A stretch of DNA of 32,030 nucleotides from a virus, in the IMG/VR virus record IMGVR_UViG_3300027728_000054, positions 1-32,030 of that record; one strand, written 5' to 3'. Made by a program: the position numbers and the translations under genes. Below the pieces are notes generated by a model that saw only the letters and a program-made list of their open reading frames with translations, searched no databases and had not been told where the DNA came from. Below, piece after piece: positions 8,953 to 18,374 of this stretch; position 1 is the first letter of the stretch, and every line of letters begins with the position of its first letter.

Positions 8953-11900
8953 CACTTAAATACTTTTGTTTAAATTTATCAAGTGCCGTTAAACCAGTTT
9001 TTAATCCAAAATAAAAATGGAATGGAGCACCCACTAAAAATCTACTATTCCAATTACCAACATTTGGTGTAATCACACCATTGTTATCTTGCATGTAAAT
9101 GTAACCTCTCGCTCTTCTATCATCACCTTGAGTATTTGACCCAATAAAGTATGTTGGAGACACCACATTTGTTCTATCTAAAACTTGATACTTTCTTGAG
9201 AATATATCATTTGTTTCCGTTGCCCATGTATTTTCATCACTACCAAATATTGTTGGGTTTACCAATCTTGGGAATAAATAACTTAATAATGTACTTCTCG
9301 GTGGGTTTTGTTCCCACTGATAGAAAGGCACTTCTTGTGATTTAATACCGTAACTATATTGAATCGCAGATGATGCCGGATTTGGTCTGAAATTGATTTT
9401 ACCAGGAGTTAAAAAATCTTTGAACTGTAGGTCTTCTGTAGTTGAAGAGAAGAAGATACCCATAACAGGTCCACTTATATTATTCCCCAATAATTGAACG
9501 GGGTCATCCGTACCACCAAAAGACTCGTAAGCATCTGCAGAGAATTTAATAACACCATTTTCAGAGTTGATTGATAATAATTGTACTAAATCACCGTCAG
9601 CTCTAAATTCTTTTCTTGAAAAAAGAATATTAATAATACTACTATTAAGTGTTTGTGGTAATGTTGTTAAAGATAATAATCTAATGAACGCGTTATTTGT
9701 TATTCTTGATATAACGAAGAACGTTAAAATATCTGAAGTATCACCATAACTTGTTGGTGTAAGTTTATTCATCACAAAACCTTTGTATGTTGGGTCTAAT
9801 GAAATTTCAGAATAGATATCACTCTTTGGACCCAAATTCATAATTGTTGTTGGGTATAATAAGTTTAAATCATTAATCTTACCCGCCGAAGGTGTTTGTC
9901 TTTTACCAATAAACCCTTTAGCAGACGATGGATTATAAGGACTACTTCTCATGTAAAAGTTGTTACTGTCATCATTGAAGTAAACAAACTCTTTACAGTA
10001 CGTTGTTCTAACAGGTCTATTCTGACCATCATAAACAGTTCTTGTTTGAATTGGTGGTGTGTATAATGTTCCGTTTACCCAGTTGTTAGTAAATGTTTGA
10101 GATAAAACACCTCTACACAACGCATAAAAGAATCTATACCTAACACCATATTCTGTAAACCCTAACAAATCTTTAGGTAATGAAACTAAAGGTTTTGTCA
10201 TAAACCTATAACATCCATCATAAACTATGTCATTATTTTGACAGTCGGCTTTAACCCCAAAAGTTTTTCCGTCACCACTATAACAATCAATACTAACCAT
10301 GTTGGTACATGAAAAAGTTTCAAGAACATTCACAGCACCTGTTAAATCTGTGATGTCAGAAGTTACAATGTCAGCACCTGTACCATAAGCAACAGTTGTA
10401 AAATCCTCCTGATACTGAGTGGTGATTTCATAAATGGTGAAACCTAAATTCTGTTGTAACACAGGAACAATACCATTCCAATTTGAACCTTCTAAGAAAT
10501 CTGAAGACGGTAGTCTGTCAGTTCTCATTACATTTAAAATCTTATTAGAAATTGTAAGAGGTGTTGATTCAAATTGTGGTAACAAAGAAACTGAAATATA
10601 TTCACTATCAACTTGTGAAGGTTTTTTACCTTGACCTATTGTCTTTAACCAATAAAAATCTAAACCTGAAACATCTTCTAATGAATCATATTTACCATCA
10701 TTGATTTGAGTATCAAAAAAGTCGTTTTTATCTTTACTTGTTGTTAATACAACACCACTATTTGTTGGATATTCAAAGTAATCATCAACACCATAACTCT
10801 TTAAAGTTCTACCACCACTATTTATGAAATTTTTCCATTCAGTATTAGCATCTAATCCACTATAGTAACCAACATTTGATGTTGTAAATGCTGAAAAACC
10901 GTTACCGGCACTAAAGAATTTACTCTCATAAAATATGTTAGATTGAACATTGTGATTTTGAACTGACATATCAGTTTCTGTCAATTTTTGAATAGGTACA
11001 TTGACTCTTGATTTAGTTGTAACAACAACGTCATCTTCGTTTGTAAATCCAAGAATCTTACCAATACCATATTTGTTGGTATACAAAGGTGAGTAAGGGT
11101 CAACCCCTCTTTGAAGAATTAAAATATATTGATTTTCAAATCCTTCAAATGTTGTTCTTGGTTGATATCCTGTGGTATACTTATCCCAAGTCAAACCTTG
11201 TTTTCTAGCATAGGTAACATTAACAACCGAATTTATTAATTTTAAAAATGAATTATATGTAGGTTGTAATTGACATACAGGACCCACAAACACAACACTA
11301 CCATCACCACTATCTAATGTTGGTGTTGCACATGCACAAACCTCCATGGTCTCACCAACCCAATCTTGTGCGGTTGTATCATATACGTTAGTTAGGTTAA
11401 CATATTGTGTAGTTCCATCACAAGCCTGATATGAGAAATATGCGAATAATTGACCGACAGTTGAGTCGTCACATTTTACAACATACTTTCTACAAGATGA
11501 ACACCCTGGTTGTGCAATAAGATTAAACGCATCACTAACGGTAATTGCGGTAACCACTTGGTAATATTCAATGTCCGCAGGGTAATTATAATTTGTTTCT
11601 GTCGAACCTGAACTTAAGGTATACGTTTGAGTCGTATCTGTAGTTTGAGAAGTAGCATAATTTATTGTTACGGTACTAGGACCAATAAATAACGTGGTAC
11701 CGCTAATACCCGTATCTGATTGAGTATTAGAACTGAACTTATAGTTATTGTCCGACGAATTTTCAGGATTAACAAATGTCAACAACGTTCCTGAAGGAAA
11801 CTGAGATTGAGACATTATTGTTAAAGTATTATCAAAGTGTTTTGTCGTTGCGTTTGATGGATTATCAAAACTAACAGAAATTCTATTGAGTCCGTCAAAG

Positions 11901-14152
11901 TATTTTTTTCTACTATTGAATTGATTAACTCTCTGAGCCATCGGTAATGATGTTCCATATGCGAAATACTTGTCATTATCCGCATCAGGTAATCTTGTCT
12001 CCTCAGACTCTGTAGATTTATAAACCCCCAACTTTTGGTTTCTAAAAATTCTTGAACCAACCGCCTGTGACAAAGTAAAAGATTGAACCGCAATATTATT
12101 ATCTGAGATTGTACCATCATCATCATCATTACTTTCAACCTTATTAAACTTCAAATCACTCTCAGAAATTTTTTCATAATAAAGTCCAGGATTTGCTAAA
12201 GGTGTTAACAAAGATGTTCCACCACCTTCACTGTCACCGGCAATGGTGTCACCAGGTTTACAATCACAACCCTGACACTCGGGGTATGTTATCATTGATA
12301 AGTTAAACGCTCCAAATTTAAACTTTGTAATTCTTCTGAATTGTGTTGTTAGTGTTATAGCAAGTGTGGTAAAAAAGATTGCTGGTGCAAGAAATAGTAA
12401 ACCAGCACCAAATACCGCCATTAAAGCGGCCGTAAGGGTAAAGAAAGTGTAGGCTAAATACGATGAAATAGCTATCAAAGCAATTACAATAGGAACCGCC
12501 AAATTATTCCACAAAAATGCAATAATATGATAAGCAATAAGAAGTGGTACAAATATTATTTGGAATATCTGAAATAAGATTGAAAATAAGAAATATATTA
12601 AATCAAAATTCTTAACCCCCTCGTTGACGGGAAAATTGTTTGTTGTGTTGGTACACTGATTGTCGGCAATATCTTTTACACCGATAAACTTACTTCTACC
12701 ATCCCCCCTTTTATATTGGTCAATTAAACTAGAAACGGTAAAGACTTTGTTGTATTGAAACTCATAGAAGGTATCAAGACAATTAATGGCATTATTTAAT
12801 TTTTCATTCTCAATTGCCGTGGTACTGGCATCGGTATATCCTGACCAATCAATACCAAAGTAATATGAACTTTTTAAATCTTTTAACAATAATGGGTTAC
12901 TACCATAAATCGGGTCAACAGAGGACAATTGCCATCCATATTCTCTGATGTTTGGAACCAAGTAATATGGTCTTCTAATTTGCTCAACAGAGTTTGGTGA
13001 TTGTTGCCATTTGATTTTGAATCTGTATTTTCCTTTTGTTGGAATACCCACCGACGGGTCTCGTGAAAATATTCTTGTTCCGTCTTCAGAGGTTGTCACA
13101 TAATCCAAGTTCATTGGAACTTCAACAACCCATGTACCGTCACCGTCAATTACATTACCTGAGTTTTCCAATCTATATTCCTCCAAGATTGGTCTACCCT
13201 CATCATCTTGGTTGATTGTTTGTCTAACGGCCAATACCTGACCAGGACCAGGGATATTCTGACACAGACTACCTGTATTGTCTTTTGGTTTACATCCTCT
13301 ACCTAACACACTTGGAGGTCCATCGGTTCTTACAGATGGTGCCCCGATTCTATACTCATCAGGACTTGAGAACATTGAACCCATGAATATCGCTGTTGGT
13401 TCAATATCAATATTGGCTTCTTCACGTAAATCAAAATCAACACGGTTTACCTCGGCTTGACATAGGCTTGGGTCACCCCAAAATGGATTTACTTCAAAGG
13501 TCTTGGTGATGGATACAATCTGTGGTAAACTCTCCAAGTTGGTTGATGTTTGGAATCTATCACCCGCCACCTGAGCTTCAGTGGCTCTACCCATACGAAT
13601 CAAATCCTGAGGGGTTAGTGAGAACTCACCAATGTCACTCAAGTCCAAATCCATTACCATAGTTTGTTGTCCCAATGGAACACCAAAAATCATGTAGTCA
13701 CCACTCTCGTTGGTCTTGACAGTATACTTGTAATAACGGTCGTAAACCGCAACTAAAGTTGGGTCTTTTAAAACCTCTTCTCTTGTTGGGAAAGTACCAA
13801 CTACAGCATGTTTTGCATATGACGGCTCACTTGGTAATAAGTTAAATCTAATACCATTGGTGTCCCTATCGTTTGGTTGAACATAAGGATATAGAGCAAC
13901 AATCTGTTCGTTAAGTGCATCGGTTTCAGTGATAGGTACAAAGATTGAAACCTTTACGTTTGGAATACCTAATCCACCGTTGGCAATAACCCTACCAACC
14001 ACAACACCGTAGTCCGCACAGTTTCTTGTGTAAACATCATTCTGAGAAATTTGAAGAGAAAGAATTTCTAAAAATTCAAAATCTTGCTCTAATTGAAACG
14101 ATATATTTTTGTCTACACCTAAGTCAGTTTTTATCCTATATGATTTTCCCAT
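8945..14152 (-). CDS. Giant baseplate-locus protein with hydrophobic helix cluster (1735 aa)
   Basis: It occupies the position that gp7 holds after gp6 in T4, but is longer (T4 gp7 is about 1030 residues) and I see no convincing gp7 motif. Residues about 48-165 (VVVGRVIANGGLGIPNVKVS ... GDYMIFGVPLG) resemble a carboxypeptidase regulatory-like beta-sandwich, usual in surface proteins. Residues about 517-604 are almost wholly hydrophobic, enough for three or four membrane spans. A CQGCDC cluster follows at 626-631, and further Cys groups (CSSC near 884, CACA near 939) lie downstream. An acidic run NDDDDG is near residue 675. The ATG lies 91 bases after the gp6 stop, behind a TATTTAT element, and its end overlaps the next gene by 8 bases. 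A baseplate role is inferred from position; the membrane-like segment is unexplained. Confidence 0.8.
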   Translation of the reverse strand: MGKSYRIKTDLGVDKNISFQLEQDFEFLEILSLQISQNDVYTRNCADYGVVVGRVIANGGLGIPNVKVSIFVPITETDALNEQIVALYPYVQPNDRDTNGIRFNLLPSEPSYAKHAVVGTFPTREEVLKDPTLVAVYDRYYKYTVKTNESGDYMIFGVPLGQQTMVMDLDLSDIGEFSLTPQDLIRMGRATEAQVAGDRFQTSTNLESLPQIVSITKTFEVNPFWGDPSLCQAEVNRVDFDLREEANIDIEPTAIFMGSMFSSPDEYRIGAPSVRTDGPPSVLGRGCKPKDNTGSLCQNIPGPGQVLAVRQTINQDDEGRPILEEYRLENSGNVIDGDGTWVVEVPMNLDYVTTSEDGTRIFSRDPSVGIPTKGKYRFKIKWQQSPNSVEQIRRPYYLVPNIREYGWQLSSVDPIYGSNPLLLKDLKSSYYFGIDWSGYTDASTTAIENEKLNNAINCLDTFYEFQYNKVFTVSSLIDQYKRGDGRSKFIGVKDIADNQCTNTTNNFPVNEGVKNFDLIYFLFSILFQIFQIIFVPLLIAYHIIAFLWNNLAVPIVIALIAISSYLAYTFFTLTAALMAVFGAGLLFLAPAIFFTTLAITLTTQFRRITKFKFGAFNLSMITYPECQGCDCKPGDTIAGDSEGGGTSLLTPLANPGLYYEKISESDLKFNKVESNDDDDGTISDNNIAVQSFTLSQAVGSRIFRNQKLGVYKSTESEETRLPDADNDKYFAYGTSLPMAQRVNQFNSRKKYFDGLNRISVSFDNPSNATTKHFDNTLTIMSQSQFPSGTLLTFVNPENSSDNNYKFSSNTQSDTGISGTTLFIGPSTVTINYATSQTTDTTQTYTLSSGSTETNYNYPADIEYYQVVTAITVSDAFNLIAQPGCSSCRKYVVKCDDSTVGQLFAYFSYQACDGTTQYVNLTNVYDTTAQDWVGETMEVCACATPTLDSGDGSVVFVGPVCQLQPTYNSFLKLINSVVNVTYARKQGLTWDKYTTGYQPRTTFEGFENQYILILQRGVDPYSPLYTNKYGIGKILGFTNEDDVVVTTKSRVNVPIQKLTETDMSVQNHNVQSNIFYESKFFSAGNGFSAFTTSNVGYYSGLDANTEWKNFINSGGRTLKSYGVDDYFEYPTNSGVVLTTSKDKNDFFDTQINDGKYDSLEDVSGLDFYWLKTIGQGKKPSQVDSEYISVSLLPQFESTPLTISNKILNVMRTDRLPSSDFLEGSNWNGIVPVLQQNLGFTIYEITTQYQEDFTTVAYGTGADIVTSDITDLTGAVNVLETFSCTNMVSIDCYSGDGKTFGVKADCQNNDIVYDGCYRFMTKPLVSLPKDLLGFTEYGVRYRFFYALCRGVLSQTFTNNWVNGTLYTPPIQTRTVYDGQNRPVRTTYCKEFVYFNDDSNNFYMRSSPYNPSSAKGFIGKRQTPSAGKINDLNLLYPTTIMNLGPKSDIYSEISLDPTYKGFVMNKLTPTSYGDTSDILTFFVISRITNNAFIRLLSLTTLPQTLNSSIINILFSRKEFRADGDLVQLLSINSENGVIKFSADAYESFGGTDDPVQLLGNNISGPVMGIFFSSTTEDLQFKDFLTPGKINFRPNPASSAIQYSYGIKSQEVPFYQWEQNPPRSTLLSYLFPRLVNPTIFGSDENTWATETNDIFSRKYQVLDRTNVVSPTYFIGSNTQGDDRRARGYIYMQDNNGVITPNVGNWNSRFLVGAPFHFYFGLKTGLTALDKFKQKYLSDE
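12341..12604 (-). other. Hydrophobic multi-helix segment inside the 1735-aa protein
   Basis: This codes for residues 517-604. Nearly every position is Leu, Ile, Phe, Val, Ala, Tyr or Thr, including IFQIIFVPLLIAYHIIAFLW, IVIALIAISSYLAYTFF and FGAGLLFLAPAIFF. Short polar breaks (WNN, near 550) divide it into about three or four helix-length blocks. It is followed by basic residues (QFRRITKFK) and a Cys cluster. No other protein of the window has a comparable stretch. Confidence 0.75.
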
Positions 14153-14166
14153 TTAAGGCTTTAATG

Positions 14167-14173
14167 ATAAATA
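14167..14173 (-). promoter_or_regulatory. TATTTAT element before the 1735-aa gene
   Basis: The sense strand reads AACTATTTATC, ending 14 bases before the ATG. It lies in the 91-base gap after gp6, the longest gap of the late block, which fits an internal promoter. The same gap has a 10-base palindrome (ACCTTAAGGT, 14217-14226) and a weak 6-bp stem, neither convincing as a terminator. Confidence 0.35.
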
Positions 14174-14243
14174 GTTATTTGGGTTTTTTTGAGAAAACCT
14201 CTTAATCTAAAAATATACCTTAAGGTGTGATTAAATAAAGGTG

Positions 14244-16082
14244 TTATGTGAAAGAAACGTTCTGTAAGTTTCTTACCCTCACCTTAATATCTTTTTGTGG
14301 GTATCTAACCTGATAAACTTGGTTAGGTTGTGCAAACAAAGTATCGTCAACAGGTCTGATAATTCTTAACTCAGCGTCTGAATATGGCATTGAAGTTTCA
14401 TCCGAAGAATATTGTCCCCCCACTTTGTTATCAATAACAATATCCGATACGGTAATTACACCATTTTGACTTTGAACAATACTTCTAAGTTCTGACAAAT
14501 AAACGTTCTGACCTAACTGTCTGAATTGGGGGTCAAAATATGTTGAAACTCTGTTAACAATATCACTAATAATTTGTCCTGAGTTTTGTGTTGCATCTAA
14601 TACAACTGAAATCTCCACACCCAAGTCTAAAACCTCTGCGGTTGTTACCTGAATATAGTCATTCATCATTCTATAATTTGACAAATAATTTGCTACGTTT
14701 TGTTTCAATGTATTTGATACAATACTAGTCAACTTACCAGATGTATCATAAGATAACATTGAGATGACAATTTTGTTGTTGTTTTCTGTGATTGATACTT
14801 TTGCAGGTGCACCGAATTCTGCTGGCATGTTCCTCAATAAAGAGTCATAGTCATTAACGGTAACCGCTCTGTTCTGAGCCGCGAAGTTAAATGCGACAAA
14901 GTTTCTAACTTCTTCTGTGTTTGGTGCGTTTGAACCACCAATAGCCGCGGTAACGTTGGTACATCTCAATGAATTGATTACCGAACTATTAATTGTTTGT
15001 GACGGACCATTAACAAAGAATGATACCGTTCCAATCTGATTAATAACGTTTGTACCTAAGTTTGTCGCTAAACCACCACCAACTCTATACTGAACAAATA
15101 ACGTTGCGTTTGGTGTCAATGTTGAACCCAATGAAAAGTTATTGGTAATGTTCTGAATTGTAATTGGGAAACCTAAATTGGTGAAGGTATTCAATTGGTC
15201 TTGAGCTGAAGTTGTACCCCCACCAAAAGTTAGTTTATCAAACCCTTCAGGTGTGAATTCAGAGATGAATCTACTATTTGTTTGAAGGTACCTACCTACT
15301 TTAATACCGGGTTGGTCAGACACTTTGGTAGGGTCTTCAATAAAGATTCTATCCTCAGCCAAAGCATCTACCTCAAACCATCTGTTTTCTAAACCTAAAA
15401 ATTCTGCAGCGGTAGGAACGTTAGTGTAGTTGGTTCCGTTCTTTAATAATACACTTGTAATACCAAGAACATTTTTATCTGGTAAAAACAATTCAAAGAA
15501 TGGTTTTACATCGGCAGGTGTGATAACTCTTTTGTAAACTTTGGTAATACCATTTACAACAAGCTCTCTTTTTGTGATTGTGTAGTTAACTAAATTACCT
15601 GTGGCATCAAAATTTGGAATCTTTAATCTGTTTGGGAAACCGGCGTAATTGTATGGTGACGAGAAATCAATATCGTATTGGTTTTCAAACACAATACCCG
15701 CACCAAATATTTGAGAACCTCTATTTAGAATACCCAAATATCTTTCATCTTCTTTATCACCAAAAGCAGGTACAGTAATTGAGAAATCAACTAAAGATAC
15801 TGATGGTCTCTGACCCGGTATTTTAAGACCGTATGTTCTGGCTATATTATAAATTGATGACCTTTGTTGTGCGTATTGTAATACAGTCTCTTGGATACTT
15901 CTATCAATGTGATAGTGTAGGTTGTCTGCAACCGCAGCATTCAAATCCAAGAATACCGAGAACACTGACGCGTCGTTGAAGTCCTGAATTAGTTCAGGAT
16001 AATATGTACGGACATAGTTTTGTAACTCTATACGAATTCCTTCATAATCTCGTACTGTATATGAAATTCTATTGTTTGCCAT
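14244..16082 (-). CDS. gp6: Baseplate wedge protein, T4 gp6 / baseplate J-like (612 aa)
   Basis: The start (ISYTVRDYEGIRIELQNYV), the DASVFSVFLDLNAAVADNLHYHID segment (residues about 37-60) and the helix ERSIQ-type region after it match the amino end of T4-like gp6 wedge proteins. Residues about 395-420 (VNDYDSLLRNMPAEFGAPAK) are the usual baseplate J pattern in which a D-Y-x-x-L-x-x-x-(M/P) stretch precedes a beta strand. The length of 612 is close to T4 gp6 (660). In T4, gp6 forms the inner ring of the baseplate with gp25 and gp7. The ATG follows the gp25 stop by 7 bases, the same order as in T4. Confident family call. Confidence 0.9.
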   Translation of the reverse strand: MANNRISYTVRDYEGIRIELQNYVRTYYPELIQDFNDASVFSVFLDLNAAVADNLHYHIDRSIQETVLQYAQQRSSIYNIARTYGLKIPGQRPSVSLVDFSITVPAFGDKEDERYLGILNRGSQIFGAGIVFENQYDIDFSSPYNYAGFPNRLKIPNFDATGNLVNYTITKRELVVNGITKVYKRVITPADVKPFFELFLPDKNVLGITSVLLKNGTNYTNVPTAAEFLGLENRWFEVDALAEDRIFIEDPTKVSDQPGIKVGRYLQTNSRFISEFTPEGFDKLTFGGGTTSAQDQLNTFTNLGFPITIQNITNNFSLGSTLTPNATLFVQYRVGGGLATNLGTNVINQIGTVSFFVNGPSQTINSSVINSLRCTNVTAAIGGSNAPNTEEVRNFVAFNFAAQNRAVTVNDYDSLLRNMPAEFGAPAKVSITENNNKIVISMLSYDTSGKLTSIVSNTLKQNVANYLSNYRMMNDYIQVTTAEVLDLGVEISVVLDATQNSGQIISDIVNRVSTYFDPQFRQLGQNVYLSELRSIVQSQNGVITVSDIVIDNKVGGQYSSDETSMPYSDAELRIIRPVDDTLFAQPNQVYQVRYPQKDIKVRVRNLQNVSFT

Positions 16083-16089
16083 CTATTGT

Positions 16090-16560
16090 TTAAATATTGA
16101 TAATAACGAAATCACTTTGTGCAAACGCCAAATTGTCAACTGTGTAGTCAATCTTTACTTTTGCCGTATACTCAGATGTTCCTTTACCGGGAACTCTATA
16201 AACATACTCTCTTGCAGTTCCTGGTATCGTAGTTCCTTTAGCCAACGGAACCTCTTCAGACGGGTCTGCAGGTTCAATTGTAATTTTATTAAGTAAAAGA
16301 TTTGGCATGAAATTTTGGACAGAATCCCTAATATCAGCTTCTATTGCATCAAAAGTAAGGCCATCATACGGTTCAAAGATATATTCATACAATCTTGTAC
16401 CAAACGTTGGTAAAAAATATCTTGAACCCCTTCTTGTAAGAATTAAGTGTAATAAGTCACTCCTTATTTGCTGATATTGAGTTTCCGTTAGGGCTAAATA
16501 ATCCCCTTGTGTTGAATCCACAAAAGGAAATTCTAAACCATATGTAATACCTTCAGCCAT
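16090..16560 (-). CDS. gp25: Baseplate wedge protein gp25-like (156 aa)
   Basis: Residues 41-64 read LTRRGSRYFLPTFGTRLYEY then IFEP, the hallmark of the gp25/gpW lysozyme-like wedge family (basic-G-x-R ... P-x-F-G-x-x-L ... I-F-E). Length 156 is slightly above T4 gp25 (132). The family contributes to the wedge core that contacts the sheath and gp6 and is conserved in nearly all contractile tails. It is the first gene of the late block, placed after the nrdA terminator, with two copies of TATTTATAAGA in the 84-base gap upstream. The ATG at 16560 gives a start MAEGITYGLEFPF, typical for the family. Confidence 0.93.
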   Translation of the reverse strand: MAEGITYGLEFPFVDSTQGDYLALTETQYQQIRSDLLHLILTRRGSRYFLPTFGTRLYEYIFEPYDGLTFDAIEADIRDSVQNFMPNLLLNKITIEPADPSEEVPLAKGTTIPGTAREYVYRVPGKGTSEYTAKVKIDYTVDNLAFAQSDFVIINI

Positions 16561-16561
16561 A

Positions 16562-16599
16562 TCTTATAAATATACTCTGTATTTTTTTTCTTATAAATA
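16562..16599 (-). promoter_or_regulatory. Paired TATTTATAAGA direct repeats before gp25
   Basis: The sense strand holds TATTTATAAGA twice (16589-16599 and 16562-16572), 27 bases apart, between the nrdA terminator and the gp25 ATG. The distal copy overlaps the T-tract of the terminator; the proximal copy ends 3 bases before the ATG. The distal one is better placed for a promoter box. On the plus strand the same sites read TATAAATA, the T4 late-promoter core, but no gene reads that way here. Confidence 0.35.
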
Positions 16600-16626
16600 A
16601 AAAACCCATCAAAAATGATGGGTTTT
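16591..16626 (-). terminator. Rho-independent terminator after nrdA
   Basis: In the sense of transcription, AAAACCCATC, a 6-base loop, then GATGGGTTTT form a 10-bp stem (16601-16626), followed by TTATTT. It begins 19 bases after the nrdA stop and closes the replication/nucleotide block before the baseplate genes. Confidence 0.85.
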
Positions 16627-16644
16627 ATTTATTTTAGATGTTAG

Positions 16645-18351
16645 TTATGACTCACAAGCCACACATTGTAAATCATTTAGATTTAACTTCTTTCTTGAGA
16701 AAGCCTGTGCTGAGTTCATAGAGTGTTGGTAATACAGAGTTTTAACTCCAAGTTGCCATGCATCAATTAGAAGTTTGTTAACATCCTTTGTTGGCATGTC
16801 AGGTGAAACCATCAAGTTTAGGGATTGAGCTTGGTCAATATAATCTTGTCTTACCGCCGCTTGGTTAATGATAGATGCCTGATTAATTTCCGCAAAGGTT
16901 CTAAAAACATCTTTTTGTTCGTTAGTTAAGAAATCCAAGTGTTGAACTGAACCGTCATACTTCTTGATACTATCCCAAGTAGTTTTGTTGTCCTTACCCA
17001 TGTCAACCAATAATCTCTTAAGAATAGGATTTTTGATTGTTACCTTTATTTTTGCAACATCCTTAACATAACAGTTAGACCAAATAGGTTCAATTGATTG
17101 AGATACTTGTCCCAAGATAAATGCTGAAGATGTTGTTGGTGCAATAGCATTCAATGTAACATTTCTTCTACCATAACCAACAAGTGTTTCAGGTTCACCA
17201 AAAATTTCGGCCAATTCTTCTGAAGCCTTGTATGATTTATCTTTAATTAATTTGAATACTTCAACATTCAATTTTGCGGTATCCTTACTGTCAAATGGTA
17301 ATCCTTTAGATTGTAGTAAAGAGTGCCAACCCAATACCCCCAAACCAAGGGCTCTTTGTCTTTTAGCGAAGTTGTAAGCTCTTTCCAAGTAAAAGAAGGC
17401 TCTTTGTCCTTCAATGGTACCGTTTGTTCTTAATTCGTCAATTTTACCGATAAACTCTGTTACAACCGCATCCAAGAAATACACCATTAATTCAACTGCA
17501 TCTGTGTCTTTCCACTCATCATAATGTAACAAATTCATTGAAGACAATACACATACAAATGATTCATCCTCAGAATTGTGAAGTGCAATTTCAGAACACA
17601 AGTTAGAGTTGTAGATTTTCATATCTTTATCTCTATACACCTCAGGTGCTTTATTGTTCACAGTATCCACAAACATGATGTATGGATATCCAATCTCACC
17701 TCTTCTTTGAATGACCTTAGCCCATACAGCTCTTTTATCAGAGTCACCGTTAACCATGTCCTCCATAAAATCATCGGTTACTGTAATTGCGTGAGTCAAA
17801 TCTTGAATTGGAAATCCTTCAGTTCCAATTTCCAAGAACTCCATAATATCAGGGTGTTCAATTGGAAGGTATGGTGAGAATCTACCTCTACGTGTTGAAC
17901 CTTGTGATATGTTGTCCACAACACTTTGGAATAGGTTCATAAAATGAACTGCACCTGGTGCGTGTCCATTGTCGGTAATTTCAGCTCCTCTACCTCTGAG
18001 GTTACCAAAGTAACCTGAGGTACCTCCACCCATCTTACTCATTTCACCAACTTCAGATTGAGTAAAGAGGATTGATTCAATGTTGTCTCCAATGTTTGAA
18101 CCAAAACAACTTACCGGTAGTCCACGTTTTTTCCCAAAGTTAGCCCATACAGGTGATGATAATGAATACCACCCTTTACTCATATACTCGTAAAACTTGT
18201 CTGCAAAACCAACCTTACCTAATAGTTTTTCAGCATGGTTCGCAATTACACGAATTCGTTCAAGCGGTTCTTCTCCTTCGCTAAGATATCCTCTACGAAG
18301 AAATGTTATGGATTCGTCATTAATCCAATCAAAAGGTTTTCTATTTTCCAT
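16645..18351 (-). CDS. nrdA: Class I ribonucleotide reductase large subunit NrdA (568 aa, no ATP-cone)
   Basis: Reduces ribonucleoside diphosphates to deoxy forms with NrdB. Catalytic residues are in place by pattern: C82 (VSCFGSN), N250-x-C252-x-E254 (NLCSE), C267 (FVCVLSSMNL), the radical-transfer tyrosines Y540-Y541 (KTLYYQHS) and a C-terminal redox pair C563/C566 (CVAC). The loop APTTSSAFILGQVSQSIEP is typical of the family. It is shorter than the E. coli subunit (761) because it lacks the N-terminal ATP-cone and part of the helical region; the missing cone is instead present at the front of the NrdB encoded just upstream. The ATG is 23 bases after the nrdB stop, so the two are co-transcribed. 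A terminator follows. Very confident. Confidence 0.96.
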   Translation of the reverse strand: MENRKPFDWINDESITFLRRGYLSEGEEPLERIRVIANHAEKLLGKVGFADKFYEYMSKGWYSLSSPVWANFGKKRGLPVSCFGSNIGDNIESILFTQSEVGEMSKMGGGTSGYFGNLRGRGAEITDNGHAPGAVHFMNLFQSVVDNISQGSTRRGRFSPYLPIEHPDIMEFLEIGTEGFPIQDLTHAITVTDDFMEDMVNGDSDKRAVWAKVIQRRGEIGYPYIMFVDTVNNKAPEVYRDKDMKIYNSNLCSEIALHNSEDESFVCVLSSMNLLHYDEWKDTDAVELMVYFLDAVVTEFIGKIDELRTNGTIEGQRAFFYLERAYNFAKRQRALGLGVLGWHSLLQSKGLPFDSKDTAKLNVEVFKLIKDKSYKASEELAEIFGEPETLVGYGRRNVTLNAIAPTTSSAFILGQVSQSIEPIWSNCYVKDVAKIKVTIKNPILKRLLVDMGKDNKTTWDSIKKYDGSVQHLDFLTNEQKDVFRTFAEINQASIINQAAVRQDYIDQAQSLNLMVSPDMPTKDVNKLLIDAWQLGVKTLYYQHSMNSAQAFSRKKLNLNDLQCVACES

Positions 18352-18374
18352 AATAATTATTACTGTAAATATAA

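Noticed and set aside
14180-14200. Hairpin in the gap before the 1735-residue gene as a terminator
   Set aside because: The stem is only 6 bp of mostly A/T and no T-tract follows on the transcribed side.
14217-14226. Palindrome ACCTTAAGGT
   Set aside because: Ten-base palindromes are expected many times by chance in 32 kb; no second copy or partner was found.
17578-17877. Plus-strand frame of 99 residues inside nrdA
   Set aside because: Antisense to a gene with all catalytic residues in place; no family features.
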